NCBI GenBank assembly: GCA_009918525.1
Contig: RGDT01000002.1
Span: 1-39,169 of the forward strand
Direction: 5' to 3'
Source: Planctomycetia bacterium
Lineage (GTDB): Bacteria; Planctomycetota; Planctomycetia; Gemmatales; Gemmataceae
DNA: 39,169 bases
Of the stretch, positions 25,494 to 33,332 are shown piece by piece. Each line of letters opens with the position of its first letter. The first letter of the stretch is position 1. Both the position numbers and the translations under genes were made by a program. Below the pieces are notes generated by a model. That model had not been told where the DNA came from. It searched no databases and saw only the letters and a list, made by a program, of their open reading frames with translations.

Positions 25494-26722
25494 CACTCAT
25501 CCTCGGTCGCGGGCAGGTGGTGCGTTTGCAAGTACCGCTCTTCCAGCGAGCGGCGCAGGGCCGGGACGCGGACCCGACCTATCAAGTCGTTGGCAAAGGC
25601 AAAAGTCAGCAAGGCACGTGCCTGGGCTTGGCCGATTCCGCGCGACTGGAGATAGAATAATTGTTGTTCGTCGAGTTGTCCGACAGTCGCGCCGTGGGTA
25701 CATTTCACATCATCAGCAAAGATTTCCAATTGCGGTTTGGTGTTGATGGTGGCGTCATCACTTAACAACAAAGTTTGGTTGGTTTGTTTAGCATCGGTTT
25801 TTTGAGCATCCTTGCGGACGTCGATCTTGCCACGAAACACACCGCGCGATTTGCCGTCGAGAATGCCCTTATAAAGTTCGTGACTATTACAGTGAGGCAC
25901 CGCGTGGTCGATAACCGTGTGATTATCGAAATGCTGCGTACCAGATGCCTGATACAGCCCATTGACAGTGGCTTCCGAGTTCTCCCCCGTGAAACGGACA
26001 CGCACCTCGTGACGAGCTAGTGCCCCACCTAACCCGAAATAGTGCGTTGAAAATCGACTATCGCGAGCCATCTGCACAGCAAGAGTAGCGAGATAGAAGG
26101 CATCCAAACTTTCATCCTGAAGAACATAATGATCAACGTGGGCATTAGCCCCAACGACTATTTCGGTCACCTTGGTCGTCAAGGTACCGTCGCCTGGTTG
26201 ACTGTGATGCTCCTCGACAAGTGTCAGTTGCGCGCCTGATTCGACAATTACCAACACCCGACGATGCCAAGCTCCCGGCCCGTTCGTCCCGGTCGAGAAA
26301 CGGACGGGTTGCTCAACGACTACACCTGCCGGGACATGAATCAACAATCCATCCGTCAGAAATGCCGTGTTTAACGCAACCAATGGCCATACGCGATGAT
26401 CGGCCACCCGACCCAGATAGGGTTCAACCAGGTCTGGACGTTCGGCGACGGCCCATGCCAATGGAACGACCGTAATCCCAGGCACCTCAGCCCAGCCCAG
26501 ACCATAGTCAGCGGCCGCGGTCTGATAGGTATGGCGTAAGACCGGCCCTAAATTGGTGAATTTCCAGTCCTCATCTCTAGCGCCTGGAAAGCCAAGATCG
26601 TCAAAGGACGCAATACCCGCCTGACGCAAGCGACGAATAAGCGGAGCAACATCTTGCCCCTCGATGGCAGCATAGGCATCGAGAAACGCTTGTTTGGCGG
26701 AAGCCTGGATGGACGTGATCAT
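25493..26722 (-). CDS. sufD: SufD, Fe-S cluster scaffold subunit
   Basis: 409 aa. SufD pairs with SufB and SufC in the SufBC2D scaffold that assembles Fe-S clusters. The C-terminal hallmark VKCTHGATVGQLDEQQLFYL then QSRGIGQAQARALLTFAFAND is present, as are VDHYVLQDESLDAFYLATLA and the core parallel-beta-helix region (HNELYK-like SHELYKGILDGKSRGVFRGKI, LLLSDDATINTKPQLEIFADD). I chose the ATG at 26722, just after the sufC stop (TGAGATG), with GGAGG 11 nt upstream. An ATG at 26749 inside sufC is an alternative. Its last codon overlaps the sufSE start. Confidence 0.95.
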   Translation of the reverse strand: MITSIQASAKQAFLDAYAAIEGQDVAPLIRRLRQAGIASFDDLGFPGARDEDWKFTNLGPVLRHTYQTAAADYGLGWAEVPGITVVPLAWAVAERPDLVEPYLGRVADHRVWPLVALNTAFLTDGLLIHVPAGVVVEQPVRFSTGTNGPGAWHRRVLVIVESGAQLTLVEEHHSQPGDGTLTTKVTEIVVGANAHVDHYVLQDESLDAFYLATLAVQMARDSRFSTHYFGLGGALARHEVRVRFTGENSEATVNGLYQASGTQHFDNHTVIDHAVPHCNSHELYKGILDGKSRGVFRGKIDVRKDAQKTDAKQTNQTLLLSDDATINTKPQLEIFADDVKCTHGATVGQLDEQQLFYLQSRGIGQAQARALLTFAFANDLIGRVRVPALRRSLEERYLQTHHLPATEDE

Positions 26723-26723
26723 C

Positions 26724-27470
26724 TCAGCGTGCACCTCCGACGCCAACATATCCTCCCGCTTCCAGTTCCAGAGCGAGTTCCTTGCCACCCGATTTAACGA
26801 TTCGCCCCCCAGCGAGAACATGAACCTTGTCGGGTACAATGTAGTTCAACAAACGTTGATAATGTGTGATGACCAACATAGACCTTTTACCATCGCGTAA
26901 AGCGTTGACGCCATCCGCGACAATACGCAAAGCATCAATGTCAAGGCCCGAGTCTGTTTCGTCGAGAATACAGAAATTCGGCTCAAGCAAGGCCATTTGG
27001 AATATTTCGTTACGTTTTTTTTCGCCGCCGCTGAAGCCTTCGTTTACGGGGCGCTTCAGCAACTCGTCACTGAGCTTGACGAGTTTGGTTTTCTCTTTCA
27101 CGAGTTTGAGAAACTGCCCGGCGTCGAGTTCGGCCTGCCCGCGATGCTTGCGAATCGCATTGAGCGCAGCTCGGAGGAAATAGGTATTGGTGACGCCCGG
27201 AATCTCTACGGGATATTGGAAGGCGAGAAAGACTCCTTCGCGGGCACGTTCTTCGATGTCCAGTTCGAGCAAATTTTTACCCTGGAACAGAACTTCTCCC
27301 TGGGTTACTTCATAGTCCTCACGACCGGCCAGCACACCAGCCAAAGTGGACTTACCTGAACCGTTCGGCCCCATGATGGCGTGAACTTCACCGGGGAGAA
27401 TGGTCAGGTCGATGCCGCGAAGAATTTCTTTCTCCTCGACGCGGGCATGTAGATTCTTGATCTCAAGCAT
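26724..27470 (-). CDS. sufC: SufC, Fe-S assembly ATPase
   Basis: 248 aa ABC-type ATPase that powers the SufBC2D scaffold; soluble, no membrane partner. Walker A GPNGSGKST (about residues 34-42), Q-loop region (FLAFQYPVEIPGVTN), signature FSGGEKKRNE, Walker B FCILDETDSGLDIDALRI and the switch His in VITHYQRLL are all present. Length is normal. It follows sufB by about 100 nt, the only noticeable gap inside the operon (27471-27569), in which I see no gene or clear promoter. Confidence 0.97.
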   Translation of the reverse strand: MLEIKNLHARVEEKEILRGIDLTILPGEVHAIMGPNGSGKSTLAGVLAGREDYEVTQGEVLFQGKNLLELDIEERAREGVFLAFQYPVEIPGVTNTYFLRAALNAIRKHRGQAELDAGQFLKLVKEKTKLVKLSDELLKRPVNEGFSGGEKKRNEIFQMALLEPNFCILDETDSGLDIDALRIVADGVNALRDGKRSMLVITHYQRLLNYIVPDKVHVLAGGRIVKSGGKELALELEAGGYVGVGGAR

Positions 27471-27569
27471 ATAACCTCAGTTGATAATTTAGACTGTGAC
27501 CATACGAAGATAAATTCTGTTTAACATCCAAACAGCAACATCATCGCAGATGTCTCTATACATCCTCGC

Positions 27570-29021
27570 TCACCCTACGCTTCCTTCCAAACTAACTCCT
27601 AATAACTTTTGCGCCTCGACGGCAAATTCCATCGGCAATTCGCGGAAAACTTCCTTGCAGAAGCCATTCACGATCATTCCGACCGCGTCTTCGGCGCTGA
27701 GACCGCGTTGCCGTAGATAAAAGATTTGGTCTTCGCCGATCTTGCTTGTTGAGGCTTCGTGTTCGACGCGGGACGAAGTATTTTTGACCTCGATGTAGGG
27801 GAAAGTATGCGCGCCGCACCGGTCGCCCAACAACATCGAATCGCATTGCGAATAGTTTCGAGCGTTAGCCGCGCCCTTCAACATCTTCACCAAGCCACGA
27901 TAAGTGTTTTGCCCTTCTCCTGCCGAGATTCCCTTACTGACAATCGTGCTTTTCGTGTCCTTGCCCACGTGGATCATCTTCGTCCCGGTGTCGGCCTGTT
28001 GCTTACCCTTGGTCAACGCCACCGAATAGAACTCACCGATACTTCCGTCTCCTTGCAGGATAACGCCGGGATATTTCCATGTAACGGCACTGCCCGTCTC
28101 CACCTGCGTCCAACTGATTTTGGAACGCTTGCCGCGACAGATACCGCGTTTGGTTACAAAGTTATAGATTCCGCCCTTTCCATCTTTATCGCCGGGATAC
28201 CAGTTCTGAACGGTCGAGTATTTGATTTGGGCATCGTCCCCTACCGCGATCAATTCCACAACGGCGGCGTGTAGTTGATTTTCGTCGCGTTGCGGTGCCG
28301 TGCATCCTTCGAGGTACGAGACGTACGAGCCTTCCTCGGCAACAATAAGCGTCCGCTCAAACTGGCCCGTTCCCGCAGCATTGATGCGGAAGTAAGTGGA
28401 TAGCTCCATCGGACAGCGAACGCCTTTGGGGATGTAGCAGAAACTACCATCGCTGAAGACTGCCGAATTCAGAGCCGCGAAATAGTTGTCGGTGTGAGGT
28501 ACCACGCTACCGAGATATTTACGCACTAGCTCCGGATGTTCGCGAACAGCCTCGCTGAATGCGCAGAAAATAATGCCCATCTCGGCCAACTTGCCCTTGA
28601 ACGTCGTCGCGACCGAGACGCTGTCGAAAACGGCGTCCACAGCCACACCGCTGAGGCGTTTCTGTTCATCCAGCGGGATACCTAGTTTCTCGAACGTCTT
28701 GCGTAACTCGGGATCGACCTCGTCGAGGTTGTTTAGCACCTTCTTAGGTTTTGGCGCGCTGTAGTAAATGATTTTGTTGTAGTCGATGGGCGCATAGGTG
28801 ACGTTGGGCCACCAGCGCGGCTCCTCCAGCGTCAGCCAATGGCGATACGCCTTGAGCCGCCACTCCAAGAGCCAGTCAGGTTCGCCCTTCTTGGCCGAGA
28901 TCGTGCGGATAATGTCCTCGTTTAGACCGGGGGGCACGGCGTCGGCCTCGATCGGCGTGACGAAGCCATGCTCGTACTCGCGGCTCGCAAATTCCTCGAT
29001 TGTGCTGGTCGGCGTAGTCAT
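27570..29021 (-). CDS. sufB: SufB, Fe-S cluster scaffold subunit
   Basis: 483 aa, the usual length (about 470-495). N-terminal [22 protein letters not shown], the beta-helix core ([82 protein letters not shown]) and the C-terminal [20 protein letters not shown] and [20 protein letters not shown] are all standard for SufB. Cys residues in the GDRCGAHT and QCDSML segments are kept. It starts 12 nt after the stop of the Rrf2-type regulator, so it is co-transcribed with it. Confidence 0.97.
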   Translation of the reverse strand: MTTPTSTIEEFASREYEHGFVTPIEADAVPPGLNEDIIRTISAKKGEPDWLLEWRLKAYRHWLTLEEPRWWPNVTYAPIDYNKIIYYSAPKPKKVLNNLDEVDPELRKTFEKLGIPLDEQKRLSGVAVDAVFDSVSVATTFKGKLAEMGIIFCAFSEAVREHPELVRKYLGSVVPHTDNYFAALNSAVFSDGSFCYIPKGVRCPMELSTYFRINAAGTGQFERTLIVAEEGSYVSYLEGCTAPQRDENQLHAAVVELIAVGDDAQIKYSTVQNWYPGDKDGKGGIYNFVTKRGICRGKRSKISWTQVETGSAVTWKYPGVILQGDGSIGEFYSVALTKGKQQADTGTKMIHVGKDTKSTIVSKGISAGEGQNTYRGLVKMLKGAANARNYSQCDSMLLGDRCGAHTFPYIEVKNTSSRVEHEASTSKIGEDQIFYLRQRGLSAEDAVGMIVNGFCKEVFRELPMEFAVEAQKLLGVSLEGSVG

Positions 29022-29033
29022 CGAAAGTCTCTT

Positions 29034-29525
29034 TCAGGGACGCGATAACGGTAGCAATGGGTGTTCGCGCGGTATTTGGTCGCGCAAACGACGGAGGGCC
29101 GGCACCTCGCCGGTCAAAAGATCCTGTAGGGTCACCTGATCCAGTATGTGCCGGAGATAGTCCGCAAGCGTTTGCCACACACCGCGTAGGTGACACCCGT
29201 CGGTATGAACACAAGGGCCGGTCGTCTCAGGCCCCGCGTGCTTGGCACAGTAACCGGGATCGTCGAACAGAGGCTCCCCCAAGGCGAGGAGAGCTTCGCT
29301 AAGACGAATGTCCGACACAGAGCGACTAAGATGATATCCGCCCGTCCGGCCACGGACACTCTCGACCAGCCCGGCTTGCCGAAGCAGAGTGAGAAGCTTG
29401 CCCACATAGGCCGCAGAAAGATTCTCAGCGGCGGCCACTTCGGGGATGGTGAGAGGCGCACCAGCTCTACCGAGCCGTAAGAGACATCGGATACCATACT
29501 CTTCTTGTGCCGTGATCTTCACCAC
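29034..29525 (-). CDS. Rrf2-family regulator, probable suf operon repressor
   Basis: 163 aa. An N-terminal winged helix of the Rrf2/IscR family: MVKITAQEEYGIRCLLRLGR, TIPEVAAAENLSAAYVGKLL, RQAGLVESVRGRTGGYHLSR. The C-terminal part has three cysteines (GYCAKHAG, GPCVHTDGCHLRGVW; C-x11-C-x5-C), close to the IscR arrangement that holds an Fe-S cluster. It is therefore probably a cluster-sensing regulator. It is the first gene of the suf operon, and an inverted repeat sits in its promoter (29558-29570), which fits autoregulation. The start is GTG at 29525 (or the next GTG at 29522) with AGAGGA upstream. The rest of the C-terminus (REHPLLPLSRP) is unusual. Confidence 0.92.
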   Translation of the reverse strand: MVKITAQEEYGIRCLLRLGRAGAPLTIPEVAAAENLSAAYVGKLLTLLRQAGLVESVRGRTGGYHLSRSVSDIRLSEALLALGEPLFDDPGYCAKHAGPETTGPCVHTDGCHLRGVWQTLADYLRHILDQVTLQDLLTGEVPALRRLRDQIPREHPLLPLSRP

Positions 29526-29552
29526 AAGTCCTCTTGCAGTAACATCTACATG

Positions 29553-29582
29553 ATTGTTAGGGATACCCTACTTTTTTGTCAA
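29553..29582 (-). promoter_or_regulatory. suf operon promoter with inverted-repeat operator
   Basis: Reading the minus strand, a perfect -35 TTGACA (29582-29577) is followed by a 17-18 nt spacer and a -10 of TAACAA (29559-29554) or AACAAT (29558-29553). The inverted repeat TAGGG-TAT-CCCTA (29570-29558) fills the spacer and touches the -10. The Rrf2 gene start is about 28 nt further on. The layout is what is expected of a repressor site that blocks RNA polymerase; the binding protein is inferred. Confidence 0.7.
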
Positions 29583-29786
29583 GAATTTGATCCGGTTCCG
29601 AAGAATTATCGTTCTGAAAAAAATCGGAAAAAAAAGAATTTCGTGCCATTAGGCACTTGTCTGGAGGTGTATAATTTTAGTGCAAGGTCGTACCCACTTC
29701 CCATAGGTGCTGACCTGAACACCATGTCACTCATTTACACAATGACTCCTCCCCTCCAAACGGGAGTCACAACTGGGGGTATTTTC

Positions 29787-32126
29787 ATGAAGCTGTCTCG
29801 TTTGACACGCAAGGTCCAGCTGGAAACCTTGGAAGATCGTTGTGTCTTGTCTGCATCCTTCGGCAACAATGTCCTCATCACTACCAACACCGGCGACATC
29901 AAGCTCGTCTCTCTCCACAACGGCCAGACTCTTCAAGACGTCAAGAACGCCAACCCCAGCGCTCGAAGCGTCGAGTATGATCAACGGGTCAGTGTCAGTC
30001 TCATTCCCAACGATCCGTCGTTCGGCTCGCTGTACGGCCTTCGTAACACGGGACAGAGTGGCGGCACCGTGGACGCCGACATCGACGCCGACCAGGCATG
30101 GGATGTGACAACCGGTAGCCTCAAGACCGTGGTCGGCATCATTGACACCGGCATCGATTACACCCATCCCGACCTCTACAAGAATATCTGGCTAAACCAA
30201 CGCGAAATCCCGACCAACCTCGGACTCGTCGATACCGATGGCGATGGTCTCATCACTTTCTGGGATCTTAACGAACCGGCTAACGCTGGTAAGGTAAATG
30301 ACTTCAACAATAACGGACGCATTGACGGCAAAGACGTTCTGAACGATACCCGCTGGGCCAACGGGGCTGACAACGACGGTAACGGCAAAATTGACGACCT
30401 CATCGGCTGGAACTTTGTCACCAACACCAACGACCCCTTCGATGACAATAGCCACGGCACGCACGTTTCTGGAACCATCGGCGCAATGGGTAATAACGGT
30501 GTCGGCGTGGTAGGCGTCAACTGGAAAGTCCAGATGGCGGGCCTTAAATTCCTCGATGCGAACGGTTCCGGCAGCACATCTGGCGCTATTGCAGCCTTGA
30601 ATTATGCGGTTTCGGTAGGCATCAAGATTACCAACAACAGTTGGGGTGGCGGCGGTTACAGCAGCGCACTCGACACGGCGATCACCAACGCCCGCAATGC
30701 CGGTTCTATTTTTGTAGCAGCGGCTGGAAATAGTTCTCAAAACAACGACACAACCGCGAACTATCCGTCGAATTACACACAGGACAATGTCATCGCGGTC
30801 GCGTCTTCGACCAATACGGACTCTTTGTCGAGCTTTAGCAACTATGGAGCAACAACGGTTGATCTCGCCGCGCCTGGTTCCAACATTCTTTCGACCACAC
30901 CGAACAATACTTACTCAACCTATAGCGGCACGTCGATGGCCACGCCTCACGTCGCCGGAGCTGTTGCGTTGATCTGGGGCCAAAACCCCAACCTGACCTA
31001 CAACGAGGTGGTTGCACGTATCCTGAATAATGTCGATCCGGTTTCCGGGTTGACCGGCAAAGTCAAAACGGGTGGCCGCCTCAATGTCTTCAAGGCATTA
31101 GGAACGCCTGCGGCTGACACCAGCGGCCCGCGGGTGGTGTCAAGCACTGCGAACTCACCGACGAGCCCGAGCAGCGTCCGCCTCACCTTCAGTGAAGCCA
31201 TCGACCCGACGACGTTGACCTTGGCCGACATTACTGGTTTCACCGCTCCAAATGGTTCGACGATCACACCGACAGCAGTGACTGCAGTATCGGGATCGGG
31301 CAATACTCAGTTTGATGTAACCTTCCCGACCCAGACCGCCTCGGGCAGCTACCGTTTCGATGTCGGCCCGAATATCACGGACGTTGCCGGGAATTTGATG
31401 GATCAAAACCAAAACGGCGTACTAGGTGAAGCAACCGACACATTCCGCGCGACGTTCGCCGCCTCGTCATCCTCGACTCAGACATTCACCAATAGCACTC
31501 GATTCGCTATTAATGATCTATCAACGTCTTCGTCGAGTATCACCATCGGTCAGGATATTTCGATCACCGATGTCAATATCCGAGTCAATATCCTCCACAC
31601 CTATGACAGCGATCTGTGGATTTGGGTCGTGGGGCCGGATGGCACATCTCGCGATCTTGCCATCTACCGGGGTGGCAGTGGCGATAATTTCTCCACCACT
31701 ACCTTCGACGATCAGGCTACCACTGCAATCAGCCGGGGGCGTGCTCCATTCAACGGTTCGTACCGGCCCGAGACACTCCTATCGGGCTTTAACGGCAAGA
31801 GCGCGATGGGCACCTGGACGCTGTACGTCTACGATTCCCAGTTGATGGACGTCGGAACGATTGTGTCCTGGTCGGTTGTTGTGACCGGTGGTTCCTCGGG
31901 CACCCTCTCCAAACTCGGCACGACGAACGCAACATCCTCAGGTCCGGTGACTAGCGTCTCGCCAGCCTATGTTGCGGCAAACGACACCGCCTCGCGCTTG
32001 ACTCGCAGCGACGTTGCCTCGACGGCAGTCGCCAACCGTGCCGCCGTCCTCGACAGCATATTCTCGATGTCCGGCCCATCCGTTCGCCGGACCTTGACTC
32101 GCTGGATGGGTTCGGGGCAGAATTAA
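29787..32126 (+). CDS. Extracellular subtilisin-like (S8) protease with P domain
   Basis: 779 aa. The N-terminus contains LETLEDRCVLSAS (residues 12-24), the planctomycete 'LExLEDRxxLS' motif thought to mark exported proteins. Peptidase S8 domain about 75-440, with catalytic Asp120 (VGIIDTGIDYTHPDL), His223 (NSHGTHVSGT), oxyanion Asn315 and Ser383 (SGTSMATPHVAG). Between Asp and His lie three calcium-loop-like segments: DTDGDGLITFWD (149-160), DFNNNGRIDGKD (172-183) and DNDGNGKIDD (195-204). An Ig-like region (about 445-555) and a proprotein-convertase P domain (565-700, DSDLWIWVVGPDGT, GTWTLYVYDS) follow, then a Ser/Thr-rich tail with basic residues. The open frame reaches 29505, but the ATG at 29787 has GGGGG 7 nt upstream and begins the motif. 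Confidence 0.93.
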   Translation: MKLSRLTRKVQLETLEDRCVLSASFGNNVLITTNTGDIKLVSLHNGQTLQDVKNANPSARSVEYDQRVSVSLIPNDPSFGSLYGLRNTGQSGGTVDADIDADQAWDVTTGSLKTVVGIIDTGIDYTHPDLYKNIWLNQREIPTNLGLVDTDGDGLITFWDLNEPANAGKVNDFNNNGRIDGKDVLNDTRWANGADNDGNGKIDDLIGWNFVTNTNDPFDDNSHGTHVSGTIGAMGNNGVGVVGVNWKVQMAGLKFLDANGSGSTSGAIAALNYAVSVGIKITNNSWGGGGYSSALDTAITNARNAGSIFVAAAGNSSQNNDTTANYPSNYTQDNVIAVASSTNTDSLSSFSNYGATTVDLAAPGSNILSTTPNNTYSTYSGTSMATPHVAGAVALIWGQNPNLTYNEVVARILNNVDPVSGLTGKVKTGGRLNVFKALGTPAADTSGPRVVSSTANSPTSPSSVRLTFSEAIDPTTLTLADITGFTAPNGSTITPTAVTAVSGSGNTQFDVTFPTQTASGSYRFDVGPNITDVAGNLMDQNQNGVLGEATDTFRATFAASSSSTQTFTNSTRFAINDLSTSSSSITIGQDISITDVNIRVNILHTYDSDLWIWVVGPDGTSRDLAIYRGGSGDNFSTTTFDDQATTAISRGRAPFNGSYRPETLLSGFNGKSAMGTWTLYVYDSQLMDVGTIVSWSVVVTGGSSGTLSKLGTTNATSSGPVTSVSPAYVAANDTASRLTRSDVASTAVANRAAVLDSIFSMSGPSVRRTLTRWMGSGQN

Positions 32127-32181
32127 TGCCACGGTCGGTTTTCATTTTCAGATGAATGCCGAATGACGATGAGTATCGACA

Positions 32182-32222
32182 CCCCCGTTGTTCTTCTCCA
32201 CGTTGGGGAGGGATAACGGGGG
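32182..32222. repeat. Hairpin between protease gene and secreted-protein gene
   Basis: CCCCCGTT (32182-32189) pairs with AACGGGGG (32215-32222), and an inner CTTCTCC/GGGGAGG helps. It lies 56 nt after the protease stop and just before the next gene's ribosome site. It could be a weak terminator or a 5' UTR hairpin; no T-tract. Confidence 0.4.
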
Positions 32223-32240
32223 CGAGGTGTAGGAGACACG

Positions 32241-33068
32241 ATGATGCGTAAGGAAGCGTTGCTTATCTGCACGCTGCTCGCGTTAGCTACCCAGACAAAA
32301 GCCGAATCGTACACGATCAAAGTGAAGCCCTACCCCAGCTCGGGCAAGAGCTTTGCCGTCAAGGTAATCGATCGTCTCGAAGCGTCCCAAACCCTGGAAG
32401 AAAAAGGTAAACCCGCTCAGACCGTGAAGTCGGAGGCCGTTCGCACCGACGAATACAACCAATCGACCCTGACCGTGGAAGGCGGAAAGCTGGCGACTTT
32501 TCAGCGTGTCTACACAGCAAGCACGGTCACCAGTGGCGATAAAACGGAAAAAACCATTTTCGACGGCAAGAAAATCCAGTTCACTTTCGATAAGAAGCAG
32601 TGCAAGCATGACCTGAAAGACGAGAAATTGTCACCCGACGATAACAAAAAGCTCACCGACGCCCACACAGATGGTCTCGCGGTTCTGGTCGGTCTCTTGC
32701 CCGACAAACCCATCAACGAGGGCGACGAATGGCCTTTGACGGGCAAACAGATTGTCAGCGGCCTGGTGACAGTTCCGGTCGATCCCGAACGGAGCCGGGG
32801 CAAGGGCAAACTGGTTAAAGTGACTAAGCGGGATGGAGTGCCGATCGGAACCATTGAAATCGAGATTGACGTGGAAACGGTAGCCGAAGCATTAGGCAAG
32901 GGCAAAGGCAAGTTCGTGATCAAGGCCGAAACACCCATCGATGGATCGGCTACCCAAGCGAAAATGAGCATCAAGGGATCACTAACCATTGAATCGGAAG
33001 AGAAGGGCACTCGCACAAAGGTAGTGGCCGGTGGCGAACTCAGTTTTGAAATCAGCGAAGAAAAGTAA
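32241..33068 (+). CDS. Secreted protein of unknown family
   Basis: 275 aa with a signal peptide (MMRKEALLICTLLALATQTKA) and a Lys/Glu/Thr-rich mature part: SYTIKVKPYPSSGKSFAVKV, FDGKKIQFTFDKKQCKHDLK, LVGLLPDKPINEGDEWPLTG and GSLTIESEEKGTRTKVVAGG. The pattern of antiparallel strands and the phrase 'LLPDKPINEGDEWPL' resemble planctomycete proteins of about 270-300 aa in which a 'P..PV..GDSW' box follows a variable strand region; that is a weak similarity, and the function is unknown. One Cys only (KQCKH), so no disulfide. AGGAG lies 5 nt before the first ATG and 8 nt before the second (32244). Confidence 0.75.
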   Translation: MMRKEALLICTLLALATQTKAESYTIKVKPYPSSGKSFAVKVIDRLEASQTLEEKGKPAQTVKSEAVRTDEYNQSTLTVEGGKLATFQRVYTASTVTSGDKTEKTIFDGKKIQFTFDKKQCKHDLKDEKLSPDDNKKLTDAHTDGLAVLVGLLPDKPINEGDEWPLTGKQIVSGLVTVPVDPERSRGKGKLVKVTKRDGVPIGTIEIEIDVETVAEALGKGKGKFVIKAETPIDGSATQAKMSIKGSLTIESEEKGTRTKVVAGGELSFEISEEK

Positions 33069-33181
33069 AGCTCGATTGAGGGGGCGAGTCAAATGTCCCC
33101 CTCCCCCGTCTCCCTCGCTGCCTAAGAAAATGCTTTGCCAGGCGGGTACTTCATCTCACAAGGTATCACCCGAAGAGAATA

Positions 33182-33274
33182 TAAAACGCAGAGGCGCAAG
33201 GGACACGGATCAGAACGAGAGGGAAAATCAATCGTCTCCTCGTTTCTCAGTCTCTTTTGCACTTCAGCGATTTA
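33182..33274. repeat. Large imperfect palindrome (MITE-like or hairpin element)
   Basis: The left arm (33182-33224) begins TAAAACGCAGAGGCGCAAGG; the right arm (33235-33274) reads as its imperfect complement, ending TTGCACTTCAGCGATTTA. Matching blocks when aligned include TAAA, CGC, GCAA, AC.GA and AACGAG, with a ~10-nt loop. The 'AACGCAGAGGCGCAAGG' string is reminiscent of short interspersed repeats known from cyanobacterial and planctomycete genomes. It lies fully between the stop at 33068 and the nhaA start. The rest of the gap (33069-33332) holds no gene I can support. Confidence 0.6.
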
Positions 33275-33332
33275 TGTTCTCTTCTTTATTCCTGGTGTGG
33301 ATCTACCAAACAGAACCTATAACAACTACTCC

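Noticed and set aside
29505-29786. N-terminal extension of the subtilase frame
   Set aside because: It runs across the rrf2 start and suf promoter, is low in protein-like content, and the ATG at 29787 has a ribosome site directly before the planctomycete export motif.
33135-33332. 66-codon extension of the nhaA frame
   Set aside because: It is encoded by the palindromic repeat and has no NhaA similarity; the family start fits 33333.
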